Part shown: positions 54,130 to 63,389 of the stretch, one piece after another | Layout of the letters: each line of letters begins with the position of its first letter | How positions within the stretch are numbered: the first letter of the stretch is position 1 | Source: CALFUK01 sp964450495 | GTDB lineage: Bacteria; Bacteroidota; Bacteroidia; Chitinophagales; Saprospiraceae | Assembly (NCBI GenBank): GCA_964450495.1 | Contig: CAYVFU010000009.1 | Location: 1-64,000, forward strand | Reading direction: 5' to 3' | DNA length: 64,000 nt | Position numbers and translations under genes: made by a program | Notes under the pieces: model-generated | The model's database searches: none | What the model was told of the DNA's origin: nothing | Seen by the model: the letters and a program-made list of their open reading frames with translations, nothing else

Positions 54130-56587
54130 GTCTTGGTGCATATTGATTTTTAACATTGTGTGCTGCATCGCAACTGCTCAAATAAGTGGTACTGTTGTAG
54201 ATAAATCAACAAATGAAGGCTTATTGGAAGCAGAGGTTATAGAGCTTAGTTCAGGGGCACGTGCAATAACAGATGAAACGGGCTATTTTTATTTTGATAT
54301 CAACAAAGATGATGCGACCCAATTCATCATATTTAAAGAGGGCTTTGAGATTTATGAATATCTTATTGGGTCGGTGGAAGATCAATACATTATAGCACTT
54401 GATAAATTATCAGTTGAATTATCAGAAGTCGAATTTGTTCGGAAAAGACAAGAAATATTTGCCACAAGGAAATTAAAAGATATTGAAGGGACAACAATTT
54501 ATGCAGGAAAAAAAACAGAGGTTGTATTACTCGATTTAATAAATGCCAATAAGGCGGCGAATTTGAGTAGACAAGTTTATGCCCAGATAAGCGGATTAAA
54601 CATCTACGAAAGTTCTAATGGTGGATTACAATTAAATATAGGAGGTCGTGGACTTGACCCCAATCGAACATCTAATTTTAATACTCGGCAAAATGGTTAC
54701 GACATCAGTGCAGACGTTCTGGGTTATCCTGAGAATTATTACACTCCTCCTGCAGAGGCACTGGATGAAATAAGAATACTAAGAGGTGCCAGTTCATTGC
54801 AATACGGAACACAATTTGGTGGACTAATTGATTTTCGAATTCGAAAAATACCTGCTTTCCGAAAATGGGATATTCGAACTAAGCAAACCTATGGGTCATT
54901 TAATTTTTTTAATAGTTATAATTCAATTGGGTATAATTCTGGAAAATGGTCAATAGATGCATTTTACAATTACAAAAGAGGCGATGGTTATCGTCAGGAT
55001 AGTGAATTTAATTCGAATAATCTTTTTATAGCGACGCGATACGCTTTTTCTGATAAGACACACTTGGATGTCGAATTCACATACTTTAATTATTTAGCTA
55101 AACAAGCAGGTGGATTAACAGATACTCAATTTGACCTTAATCCTAGAATGAGTACCAGAAATCGAAATTGGTTTGATGTAAACTGGAAGCTATACAGTGT
55201 CAAGTTCCAACACAGTTTTACAGAGAAGCAAAAGTTAGATATAAATTTATTTGGACTAAATGCAAGTAGACGATCAGTTGGCTTTAGAGGCGATCCCAGT
55301 GTCTTAAATGCAAACCCAATTACCTCCATTGATGAGCAAGACAACAATGGGAATTTTATTAATCCAAGAGATATCATTAATGGACAGTTTAAAAATATTG
55401 GAGCAGAGATTAAATTTCTCAGTGATTATAATTTGCGAAATGTAAAAGCGACTTATGTTATTGGAGCTAAATATTATGACTCCAACAACACAGCTGTTCA
55501 AGGCCCTGGATCCACTGGTACTGATGCAGATTTTAGTTTGCAAACTATACAATTTCCAGATTACGCCAATCAGTCTGACTTCGTTTTCCCTAATTTAAAT
55601 TATGCTGCATTTCTAGAGAATATATTTTTCATAAACGATAAATTATCCATAACCCCAGGCCTGCGATTAGAATTTATAGAAACCCGAAGTGAAGGCACTT
55701 TTCAAGAAGTTGTGTTTGACCTAGCCGGTAATCCAATAGCAAATACAGTATTTGAGGATAATGAAAATTTTCGCCGTAGTTTTTTATTGCTCGGTGTGGG
55801 TGTCGATTATAAGCTTTCTGACTATGCAAAGTATTCTATTAATTTAACTCAAAACTACAGGTCAGTTACATTTAGTGATATCCGTGTCGTGAGTCCAAGT
55901 TTTATTGTTGATGAAGACATTACAGATGAGAGAGGAGTTTCTTTTAATACAGGAATTTCAGGACGGATAAAGTCAAAATTTTCTTATGACTTTAATCTCT
56001 ATTCGATTTTATATAATGAGCGCATTGGTATCATACTTGATGATCGCGCTAATCGAGTAAGAACCAATATTGGAGATGCACTTATTTTAGGTACTGAGTC
56101 ATTAATTAATTACATCCCGTTACGAATAGTCAAAAAGGGTGAAAAAGTATTAGAAATAAAATCATTTTTGAATACAGCATTTACATATTCTCGATATTTG
56201 AATTCACTCTCCAACAATGTTGTTGGTAATGGAGTGGAATTCATCCCGACAATAAATGTAAAGTCTGGTGTATCATTACGATATAAAAACTTCAATTGGT
56301 CGGTACAGCATTCTTATGTGTCAAAACAATTTACTGATGCCCAGAATAGTTTGGCAACTTCAGACGGGGACTTTAGAAGTGGAATTGTTGGTGAAATACC
56401 AGCCTATCAAATTTTGGATGTAAATTTTGGCTACTCATTTTCCAAATTCTCTTTGGAGGCAGGAATAAACAATGCCTTAAATGCACAGTATTATACGCAA
56501 CGTGCTACGGGATATCCTGGGCCAGGTATTATTCCTTCTGACGGCAGGTCCTTTTATGCAACAGTCAGCTATATTTTCCAAAAGTAG
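54122..56587 (+). CDS. FecA-like TonB-dependent receptor
   Basis: An 821-residue outer-membrane receptor. Signal ending CCIATAQ; a carboxypeptidase-regulatory-like domain (SGTVVDKSTNEGLLEAEV); a plug with AQISGLNIYESSNGGLQLNIGGRG and the ASSLQYGTQFGG barrel start, as in ferric-citrate FecA; and a 22-strand type barrel ending FYATVSYIFQK with a terminal aromatic region. It overlaps the HTTM gene by eight bases, so the cluster is one transcript. Role: import of an iron chelate, which fits the neighbours. Substrate not determined. Confidence 0.9.
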   Translation: MIRSWCILIFNIVCCIATAQISGTVVDKSTNEGLLEAEVIELSSGARAITDETGYFYFDINKDDATQFIIFKEGFEIYEYLIGSVEDQYIIALDKLSVELSEVEFVRKRQEIFATRKLKDIEGTTIYAGKKTEVVLLDLINANKAANLSRQVYAQISGLNIYESSNGGLQLNIGGRGLDPNRTSNFNTRQNGYDISADVLGYPENYYTPPAEALDEIRILRGASSLQYGTQFGGLIDFRIRKIPAFRKWDIRTKQTYGSFNFFNSYNSIGYNSGKWSIDAFYNYKRGDGYRQDSEFNSNNLFIATRYAFSDKTHLDVEFTYFNYLAKQAGGLTDTQFDLNPRMSTRNRNWFDVNWKLYSVKFQHSFTEKQKLDINLFGLNASRRSVGFRGDPSVLNANPITSIDEQDNNGNFINPRDIINGQFKNIGAEIKFLSDYNLRNVKATYVIGAKYYDSNNTAVQGPGSTGTDADFSLQTIQFPDYANQSDFVFPNLNYAAFLENIFFINDKLSITPGLRLEFIETRSEGTFQEVVFDLAGNPIANTVFEDNENFRRSFLLLGVGVDYKLSDYAKYSINLTQNYRSVTFSDIRVVSPSFIVDEDITDERGVSFNTGISGRIKSKFSYDFNLYSILYNERIGIILDDRANRVRTNIGDALILGTESLINYIPLRIVKKGEKVLEIKSFLNTAFTYSRYLNSLSNNVVGNGVEFIPTINVKSGVSLRYKNFNWSVQHSYVSKQFTDAQNSLATSDGDFRSGIVGEIPAYQILDVNFGYSFSKFSLEAGINNALNAQYYTQRATGYPGPGIIPSDGRSFYATVSYIFQK

Positions 56588-56642
56588 ACTTTTATAAGAC
56601 TAAAATTTCATATACCCTTTTGGTTTCTTATTTTCACCATGC

Positions 56643-57170
56643 ATGAAAACAATACACTATCTCTATGCATTGATTTGCATTTTCCTTTTGATTATACTTT
56701 TTCTTTTTTTCACAGAACCTCCAAATTTTGTGACTGGACAAGCACACCCCAATTTCAAAACGATGCTTTCAGGGGGAGATAGTTTAAGTATGACGTCTAG
56801 CACACACATCTTAGGGTATCTTTTTGGTTTAAGTACGGTTTTAACTCTCTGTCTTTTTCTAATTCAGGGAGCCATTCGTAAAAACAGTTTGCAAGGAATT
56901 AGACCTTGGTTGTTATTGTCTTCAATAGTTTATATAGTCGTTTACACCTTTACATTTCTATCGGATACAAATTATGTCCAGACTGGACACACTGAATTCT
57001 TTAGTGGATGGCCATTGCCAACAGCCTGGATGATCTTTGGTATGTGGGCTGCACCAGTATTTTTTGTATTGATCTATGTATTTAAGTTTCGAGATTGGAT
57101 TTTACCACTTGAGGATGAAGAGCGATTTTATGATTTAGTTGCAGAACGAAAAAAGAGACAAAACAAGTAG
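56643..57170 (+). CDS. Four-span membrane protein paired with the symporter
   Basis: A 175-residue protein with four hydrophobic segments (about residues 7-25, 55-77, 88-107 and 126-150) and a charged C-tail (DWILPLEDEERFYDLVAERKKRQNK). The symporter ATG follows its TAG by one base. Small membrane proteins beside SSS permeases (for example the DUF485 and DUF997 families with acetate or pantothenate symporters) are thought to be subunits; this one is of a similar plan but I cannot place it in a named family. Confidence 0.7.
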   Translation: MKTIHYLYALICIFLLIILFLFFTEPPNFVTGQAHPNFKTMLSGGDSLSMTSSTHILGYLFGLSTVLTLCLFLIQGAIRKNSLQGIRPWLLLSSIVYIVVYTFTFLSDTNYVQTGHTEFFSGWPLPTAWMIFGMWAAPVFFVLIYVFKFRDWILPLEDEERFYDLVAERKKRQNK

Positions 57171-57171
57171 C

Positions 57172-58662
57172 ATGGAAGAATTTCGAAATCCCATTATTCT
57201 TACCTCGGTTGGCTTATATATGCTTTTGTGCATTGCTGTAGGTATATGGGCATTACGCCGTACAAAGTCTAGCCATGATTTTTTTATGGCTGGTAGGAAT
57301 CTGGGTGTTATGGTGACGGCATTTGCTGTGTTTTCAACAACACTGAGTGGCTTTGGATTTGTTGGTGGGCCAGGATTAGTCTATCGGATGGGGATGAGTT
57401 CCATATGGATGGTTGTCATTGCTGTACTTGGATTCAGTGTCACCAATTTCCTTCACGGAAAAAAGTTGCGCCTACTTTCGGAACTTGGTGATTCCAAATC
57501 ATTGCCAGATGTTGTTTTTCTAAGGTACAATAATAACAATACAAGAATACTCATTGCTATTGCGATCATCTTAGGTGTTTTTGGCTACCTGGCTACACAG
57601 ATCCTTGCAATGTCAGTTGTCTTAAAAGACATACTCAATGAGACAGAAATGTTTGCAGAACTAACATTAGGCACGAGTATGATATTCTCTTGTTCGATAC
57701 TTGTTTTTTATAGCGTAACAGGTGGAATCATTGCTTCAGTATACACAGATCTTATTCAAGGTGGTGTGATGATTGTAGCTGCCATTCTGATCTTTTTTAC
57801 CGTAATGTATACCTTCGATGGTGGGATTACAGAAATGAATCAAGTGATCCAAAGTGATGATCCAGCTGCAATCGGTCCATGGGGGACACTTGGTATGATT
57901 GGTTGTATGTCATGGGTGCTGATGTTTGGCTTAGGTGGATCAGGACAGCCTCATGTGATTACTAAGCTAATGATGAATAAAAAGGTAAGTGATGTCAAAC
58001 ATATTTTGCCAATCTCTATATTGGGGTATTTGTTTTCTGGATTGCTTTGGATAGGTATCGGTTTGGTGATGCGAGCACTCGTTGTAAGCGGTCGCCATCC
58101 AGAGTTAGCAGGTGCTGATGAAGCGGCGTCACAGTTTTTGCAACACTATGCTCATCCTGTTTTAGCGGGCATTGTCTTTGCTGGCTTGTTCGCTGCTATT
58201 ATGTCAACGGCGGATGCTTTTCTAAATATAGGTACTGCAGCTGTGATGCATGATATCCCAAAAGCAATTGGCAAGACGATAAAAAATGAGTTACAATGGG
58301 CAAGAATTACTACAGTAATCATTACTGTCATTGCAGCGTTCTTTGCCGTTTGGGCTTCTAATAATGGAGATTTAGTTGCATTGCTTGGAGCCTTTGGTTG
58401 GGGCACATTTGCCGCTGCTATAGTACCAGTCGTGACTTTAGGGTTTAATTGGCGAAGAGGAACAGCTATAGCGGCTAATGTGTCGATAATTGTTAGTTTG
58501 TTGATGAATTTTATTGTCAAAATTGGGAAGATTTCTATCCCATATGGTATAGATGTTGGTGCACTCTCCATGTTGGTAGCACTGTTTTTATTCATAACCA
58601 TTTCCTTTTTCACAAGACAGGATAAGTTGGACTCTGATGTGGAAGAAGTGCTACAGATGTAA
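57172..58662 (+). CDS. Sodium:solute symporter (SSS family)
   Basis: A 496-residue protein with about 13 membrane spans. SSS landmarks: ALRRTKSSHDFFMAGRNLG at the first loop, STTLSGFGFVGGPGL and YSVTGGIIASVYTDLIQGGVMI, the typical 'signature' helix region. ATG at 57172 is preferred; an upstream frame start at 57139 would overlap the previous gene. It likely imports a small organic anion, amino acid or vitamin with Na+. It follows the four-span protein by one base and follows the iron-uptake operon in the same direction. Confidence 0.9.
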   Translation: MEEFRNPIILTSVGLYMLLCIAVGIWALRRTKSSHDFFMAGRNLGVMVTAFAVFSTTLSGFGFVGGPGLVYRMGMSSIWMVVIAVLGFSVTNFLHGKKLRLLSELGDSKSLPDVVFLRYNNNNTRILIAIAIILGVFGYLATQILAMSVVLKDILNETEMFAELTLGTSMIFSCSILVFYSVTGGIIASVYTDLIQGGVMIVAAILIFFTVMYTFDGGITEMNQVIQSDDPAAIGPWGTLGMIGCMSWVLMFGLGGSGQPHVITKLMMNKKVSDVKHILPISILGYLFSGLLWIGIGLVMRALVVSGRHPELAGADEAASQFLQHYAHPVLAGIVFAGLFAAIMSTADAFLNIGTAAVMHDIPKAIGKTIKNELQWARITTVIITVIAAFFAVWASNNGDLVALLGAFGWGTFAAAIVPVVTLGFNWRRGTAIAANVSIIVSLLMNFIVKIGKISIPYGIDVGALSMLVALFLFITISFFTRQDKLDSDVEEVLQM

Positions 58663-58750
58663 ATTTTCAAGGGTTGATAGCTAAATATGCCAGACATTGT
58701 AACATCAGGGATCATTTAGGCGTATTGCACAAAAGACTTACCTTTATTAT

Positions 58751-60046
58751 ATGAGGATTTTGATAATCATATGTTCTGTTATTGCCTTAAGTGCAGCTTG
58801 TTATTTTGGTGTTGCATTGCATCAGGATTCTAAAGAAAAGAATAGGCTTCAGTACGATTATGCAGAAATCAATCGCGTCAATTACGGTTTGTTCAATCTT
58901 CAATTGTGGAAGGAAAAGGCGTTGGATATTTTCACGAAACGTATCAGTGAATTCAAAATAAGTCCAAAAGCATATGATGGACTTGATGCTCAAATAAGTG
59001 TATTTATAGAACAAATGTTTGATGAGTACTTGTTGTCGGGTAAGCTCGTAGATGAAATTGCTGATGGCTTTATTGCGAATAGTAAAATTCCAAAATTATT
59101 CGTGGACTCCATCAAAGAACAGGCTAAAGAAGCTATGAAAACAATGGATTTGTCCAAACAGGTACCTGCGATCACCAAACAGATATCCAGAGAAGTAAGA
59201 AAAAGTGAACCGCAGCTTCGCAAAATCATGCAGGACGAATTAATGAGCCTTGTTCTCGTGGATGAAGAAGAAAATTTTGTGGAAAAGCGCACAGTCATTT
59301 ATGAAAAATATGGCTTTGATAATATTGAAGAAACAAGAACTTCTATTATCAGTAAAATAGAATCTATTGATGGTAGAAATGGCCAACTCATCAAGTATAT
59401 AATCGGTTGTTTGCTTATTGCTTTCTTATTAGTGTCTCTATTATTTAAAATAGTGGATTATTCAGGGGTAGTGTTGGTCTATACAGGAATATGCGTAGTT
59501 CTTCTCGTTTTAGGTGTCACACTTCCAACAATTGATTTGGATGCTCGATTGAATGGATTTAGCATTAGTCTGGTGGGTGAAGAAATCTCATTTGATGAAC
59601 AAGTACTGTACTTTGAAAGCAAATCTATACTTGGAGTAACCAAAACCCTTTGGGAAGGAGCAGGTGTTGATCTTAAAGTTGTAGCTATCTTGATCTTTCT
59701 GTTTAGTGTAGCTTTTCCATTTTTAAAGTTGTTACTATCAGTCTTATATGTGTTTTGGGACGCAGCCAAAGACAATAAAGTCGTTCAAAATATCCTCTTT
59801 TATCTTGGAAAATGGAGTATGGCTGATGTTTTCGTTATTGCTCTTTTTATGGCTTATATAGGCTTTTATGGTCTGGTAACTTCCCAACTGGGAGGCATTG
59901 CTAATAATCAAACAGGATATGCTGTAGAGACACTTAATTACACTAAGCTAGGTCCAGGTGTTTTATTTTTCACTTCTTATGTCATTCTGTCAGTTATTAC
60001 AAGCATTATCATCAATAAACATCACCTTAAAAGGTATTCTGCATAA
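58751..60046 (+). CDS. PqiA-like membrane protein with an N-terminal extension
   Basis: A 431-residue membrane protein. One N-terminal span (about 2-19), a helical, charged extracytoplasmic region (about 30-215), then four spans. The C-terminal half has the PqiA pattern: LVLGVTLPTI, a loop, VAILIFLFSVAFPFLKLLLSVLY and LGKWSMADVFVIALFMAYI, in which GKWSMADV is the family hallmark. PqiA proteins work with MCE proteins in lipid transport; no MCE gene is here. The extension is unusual for the family. Confidence 0.78.
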   Translation: MRILIIICSVIALSAACYFGVALHQDSKEKNRLQYDYAEINRVNYGLFNLQLWKEKALDIFTKRISEFKISPKAYDGLDAQISVFIEQMFDEYLLSGKLVDEIADGFIANSKIPKLFVDSIKEQAKEAMKTMDLSKQVPAITKQISREVRKSEPQLRKIMQDELMSLVLVDEEENFVEKRTVIYEKYGFDNIEETRTSIISKIESIDGRNGQLIKYIIGCLLIAFLLVSLLFKIVDYSGVVLVYTGICVVLLVLGVTLPTIDLDARLNGFSISLVGEEISFDEQVLYFESKSILGVTKTLWEGAGVDLKVVAILIFLFSVAFPFLKLLLSVLYVFWDAAKDNKVVQNILFYLGKWSMADVFVIALFMAYIGFYGLVTSQLGGIANNQTGYAVETLNYTKLGPGVLFFTSYVILSVITSIIINKHHLKRYSA

Positions 60047-60131
60047 CTCTACACATTACTACAAAAACCATTATCTTCGCAACTTTTAAAACCCATGCGG
60101 TATTTTGAATGTCAGTTGATTGCATAGCCCA

Positions 60132-60656
60132 ATGGCCAAAGTTTTTACTTCAGATTTAACATTCGAGCAAGTATTCAAAGAGTACTTTAACCCGTTGGTG
60201 AACTTCGTCAATAGCCACATCAATAATTGGGAAGATTCCAGAGAGATTGTTCAGAATACATTCATGAAAATCTGGGAGGTAAAAGACAGACTAGATATAG
60301 ACTCATCTTTAAAAGCCTACTTGTACCAAGCAACGAGAAACGGAATGATTGATTTTATTCGGTCATCCAAGAGAAATCGGTCAATGGTCGATGATCTAAA
60401 GAATACTACTTCTGAGTATGAAGATGAACCTCAAGCATTGAACTCTATGTTGATCAAACAAGAGATTTTGCGAGCGATGGATACCCTTAAGCCAAAGAAT
60501 CGGGAAATATTCAGATTAAACAAAATCGAAGGCTTAACACATAAAGAAATCGCAGCACATTTAGAAATTTCTGTCAGATCCGTTGAAGATAATGTCAAAA
60601 GGGCGACGGAGTCTGTTCGTGAAATATTAACAAAAAGTGGTGCATTTATAGAATAA
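60132..60656 (+). CDS. ECF sigma factor of the FecI/sigma-70 type
   Basis: A 174-residue sigma factor from the ATG at 60132 (a TTG at 60120 is an alternative). Region 2: FEQVFKEYFNPLVNFVNSHINNWEDSREIVQNTFMKIWEVK and LYQATRNGMIDFIRSSKR. Region 4: MDTLKPKNREIFRLNKIEGLTHKEIAAHLEISVRSVEDNV. A FecR-type anti-sigma gene follows by 72 bases. Unlike the usual Bacteroidota layout there is no SusC/TonB receptor after the FecR gene. Confidence 0.92.
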   Translation: MAKVFTSDLTFEQVFKEYFNPLVNFVNSHINNWEDSREIVQNTFMKIWEVKDRLDIDSSLKAYLYQATRNGMIDFIRSSKRNRSMVDDLKNTTSEYEDEPQALNSMLIKQEILRAMDTLKPKNREIFRLNKIEGLTHKEIAAHLEISVRSVEDNVKRATESVREILTKSGAFIE

Positions 60657-60728
60657 AAACTGTGGGTTTGCTAAAGTTGATCTGTCATATACATGAATAC
60701 ATACCCGTATTAACCTTTCATCAGAAAA

Positions 60729-61811
60729 ATGAACAAAGATAATTTACATAACGAAATCGAGGACCTAAAGGACTTTAGGGTATTCAATGTCGATGATGAA
60801 TGGGAACAATTCCGCAAGAAAGTTGACGCTTCTGATGATCAAGCAACCATCAAAGACTCATCAAATTCCTCACCCTCTAAAGTTGTTAGCTTACCTAGGT
60901 ATTTCTCAGCGATAGCTGCCGGATTACTAGTTCTAATCGTATCAACCATTGCTTTCTTAAATTTACAGAAAGAAGAATCTACGATTGTCCATGAGCCAAC
61001 GCCAAATTTGATAAAACAGGTCGAAACTCCAATAGAAGTTGAAACACCTGTAGAACAGACAATTCATCCCTCAGTTTCTGAAGAACAAAATACCGTTGTA
61101 GTGACGGAATCAAAAGAACCTATTGAAGAGAATGAATACAGAAGCGTAGAAGCTAACGAAGTTATTTCTCTTGAAGACGGTTCTACTGTAGAAATCCTAA
61201 CTGCTTCCCTCATTAAGGTGCCTAAAACGTTTGAAGGATCTACAGAAAGACTTATCAATCTCAAATCTGGGTCTGCTATATTTGATGTTGTCGAAAGTCC
61301 CGATAAGCCATTCAAAGTGTTGACAGATAACGCAGGTGTTTCTGTATTGGGCACAAGCTTTAGATTAATCAAGGATGGTTTATCTAATACACTCAAAACC
61401 ATTACAGGTGAAGTTAATTTCTATTCATTATCAGATGAATCAATTAATGCCACCGTTGCAGAAGGACAAGAGTTTGTATTTGATGGAAACGAAATGTTGG
61501 ATGTAACTGAAGAGGAAGAAGAAGCGATTGAGGAACAACCTGCTTTGGAGATGGGCAAGTATAATCTCAAAGCGATCCAAAATAGCTGGAGTCAATACTA
61601 CAGTGATAATGTTAAATTGAAACTTAAAAGTATTGATAAAGATATACAGTCACTACCTTTTGAATTTCCCAAACTTTACATATCATCTGGCGATCCAGAA
61701 AGGATAACGAAAGGAATAGAATTGCTCAAAAATGAGTTTGATGTAGATGTTGAAAAACTTGATGATTGCCAGCATTGCTACAAGATAAATTCTATAAAGG
61801 CAAAGAAATAG
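60729..61811 (+). CDS. FecR-type anti-sigma factor
   Basis: A 360-residue membrane protein: cytoplasmic N-part (1-58), one span (FSAIAAGLLVLIVSTIAFLNL, about 59-79), a Glu/Pro/Thr-rich periplasmic stalk (80-140), the FecR domain with DGSTVEILTASLIKV, LKSGSAIFDV, PFKVLTDNAGVSVLGTSF and GEVNFYS, then a C-terminal domain of DUF4974 type (LPKLYI-like turns, ISSGDPERITKGIELLKNEFDVDV) with a Cys pair CQHC. It would hold the sigma factor at the membrane. The lack of a receptor gene means the signal is unknown. Confidence 0.87.
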   Translation: MNKDNLHNEIEDLKDFRVFNVDDEWEQFRKKVDASDDQATIKDSSNSSPSKVVSLPRYFSAIAAGLLVLIVSTIAFLNLQKEESTIVHEPTPNLIKQVETPIEVETPVEQTIHPSVSEEQNTVVVTESKEPIEENEYRSVEANEVISLEDGSTVEILTASLIKVPKTFEGSTERLINLKSGSAIFDVVESPDKPFKVLTDNAGVSVLGTSFRLIKDGLSNTLKTITGEVNFYSLSDESINATVAEGQEFVFDGNEMLDVTEEEEEAIEEQPALEMGKYNLKAIQNSWSQYYSDNVKLKLKSIDKDIQSLPFEFPKLYISSGDPERITKGIELLKNEFDVDVEKLDDCQHCYKINSIKAKK

Positions 61812-62136
61812 GAGTACTTAACTTTTAAGGCAAAAAAATAAGCCCTCTGCACATAAGAAGAGGACTTATAAAATACTAAGGGTGTTAATACTTCTTTTAA
61901 GTTGTTGGCCTTAAATGTAAGTAAATTCTATAAAATGACATAATTTATAGGTAATCACATTATCATTTCCTCTTTAAATTCATCATTTCTGCTTCATATC
62001 ACTAAAAACTAAGGTTTACCCTGAGTTTATTCACCTTATTTAGTCTGAAATTTAACCATTAATAATTTTGTAAGACTTTTTAGGGGATTTTCATTTCTGA
62101 ATTGTCTTATAAAATAAAAGACTCAATTTAAACTGT
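61812..62136. other. Intergenic region with one hairpin
   Basis: 325 bases without a gene. ATAAGCCCTCT (61838-61848) can pair with AGAGGACTTAT (61859-61869) with one mismatch, 27 bases after the FecR stop. The A-run before it and no T-run after it mean it is a better terminator for the minus strand; for the FecR transcript it is a possible weak terminator or processing site. The rest looks unstructured and contains the promoter region of the Crp/Fnr gene. Confidence 0.5.
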
Positions 62137-62820
62137 ATGCTAGTAGATACAAAAACCGATTTTCGCGCATTTGAACACCTTGACCATTTAAGTGACTCAG
62201 AAATAGAATCCCTCGCAAGGGTTTCATCTCTAATGTCTTTAGAAAAAGGACAGGTGATCTTTAATGAAGGTGATGCTAAAAATGATGTGTATCTATTAGT
62301 CAGTGGATCTGTAAAAACGGGTAGTCGAATTGGTGAAGACAAGTTGCTGATAAAAAACATCGTCCATAAAAACTCATTTTTTGGAGAAAACATATTTGCC
62401 AGCAACACAACCAGAAAGGAGTTTGCAGAAGCATTGAGTTCTGTTGAATACTACCAGATTCCAGCTGAGCACTTTCGCAAAATGGCTGAACAAAATCAAG
62501 AATTTGCAAACTATATCTTAGACATCATTGTCGCTCGATTGTTTGAGCTAGAAGAAAGGCTCAAAAATTTTGTATTTAAAAGTGCAAAAGAAAGAATCAT
62601 GTTCTTCATAAAAACGACTGGTGAAAGGCGTGGTATAAAAATTGGTATGGATGAATGCCTCATCAATCACGGAATGTCACATAAAGAAATTGCCTCACTC
62701 ACTGACACTTCTAGGCAAACAGTCGCTAGAGTACTAAGCGAACTAAAGCGAACAAACGTCATACATTTTAGTCCGCGCAAACCCAATAAGATACTAATAA
62801 GAGACATGGCTTCTCTATAG
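62137..62820 (+). CDS. Crp/Fnr family transcriptional regulator
   Basis: A 227-residue regulator with an N-terminal cyclic-nucleotide-binding-type beta roll (LEKGQVIFNEGDAKNDVYLLVSGSVKTG, then FFGENIF), a dimer helix (LFELEERLKNFVFKSAKERIMFFI) and a winged HTH (MSHKEIASLTDTSRQTVARVLSELKRTNVI). Clustered Fe-S cysteines as in FNR are absent from the N-terminus, so it is not a classical oxygen sensor. It stands alone. The ligand is not known; Bacteroidota members often act without cAMP. Confidence 0.9.
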   Translation: MLVDTKTDFRAFEHLDHLSDSEIESLARVSSLMSLEKGQVIFNEGDAKNDVYLLVSGSVKTGSRIGEDKLLIKNIVHKNSFFGENIFASNTTRKEFAEALSSVEYYQIPAEHFRKMAEQNQEFANYILDIIVARLFELEERLKNFVFKSAKERIMFFIKTTGERRGIKIGMDECLINHGMSHKEIASLTDTSRQTVARVLSELKRTNVIHFSPRKPNKILIRDMASL

Positions 62821-63015
62821 CATAGGGCGTCTTTAAGTATTTAAAACAAACTATTGTAACTAGTTCAGACTTAGTATAGCAGATATCTTTTGCTTACAAC
62901 TGTGTTTTCAATCCACAGCTAACTTCATCATTATTACACTACTTTTCTTATAAAGAGTTGACTAAGCGTTTTAACCCTAATTAGTAATGTTAACTTTATG
63001 GAAAAATAAACGTGT

Positions 63016-63387
63016 ATGCATTCCATAGCACTGATTGCTCATGATGGCAAAAAAGCAGACTTAGTTTCATTTATACTTCAAAATAAATCATTGTTGGAAG
63101 AAGACTCTTTAATTTCTACGGGGACAACAGGTTCCCACCTAGAGAAAGCAGGCTTCAAAGTCACTAAAGTGCTATCTGGCCCTCTTGGTGGAGATGCTCA
63201 AATAGCTGCAAAGTTGGCACAAGGAGAAGTTGACCTAGTTATTTTCTTTAGAGATCCATTAGATAAGCATCCTCATGAACCTGATGTTCAAATGCTTATG
63301 CGGCTATGTGACGTTCACAATATACCTCTAGCAACGAATCCTGCATCAGGAGAACTTTGCCTAAAAGCATTGAAAACCGTATCGTAA
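63016..63387 (+). CDS. mgsA: Methylglyoxal synthase
   Basis: A 123-residue enzyme that converts dihydroxyacetone phosphate into methylglyoxal and phosphate. ALIAHDGKKADL, STGTTGSHLEKAG (phosphate loop), SGPLGGDAQIA with the catalytic Asp, and FFRDPLDKHPHEPDV with Asp and His are all present. The uvrC gene begins two bases after the stop. A near-match -7 box (TAACTTTA) lies about 20-30 bases upstream. It would act as a bypass of glycolysis when phosphate is low. Confidence 0.93.
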   Translation: MHSIALIAHDGKKADLVSFILQNKSLLEEDSLISTGTTGSHLEKAGFKVTKVLSGPLGGDAQIAAKLAQGEVDLVIFFRDPLDKHPHEPDVQMLMRLCDVHNIPLATNPASGELCLKALKTVS

Positions 63388-63389
63388 TC

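Noticed and set aside
57139..57171. Longer start for the SSS symporter overlapping the previous gene
   Set aside because: The ATG at 57172, one base after the stop, gives a normal symporter N-terminus.
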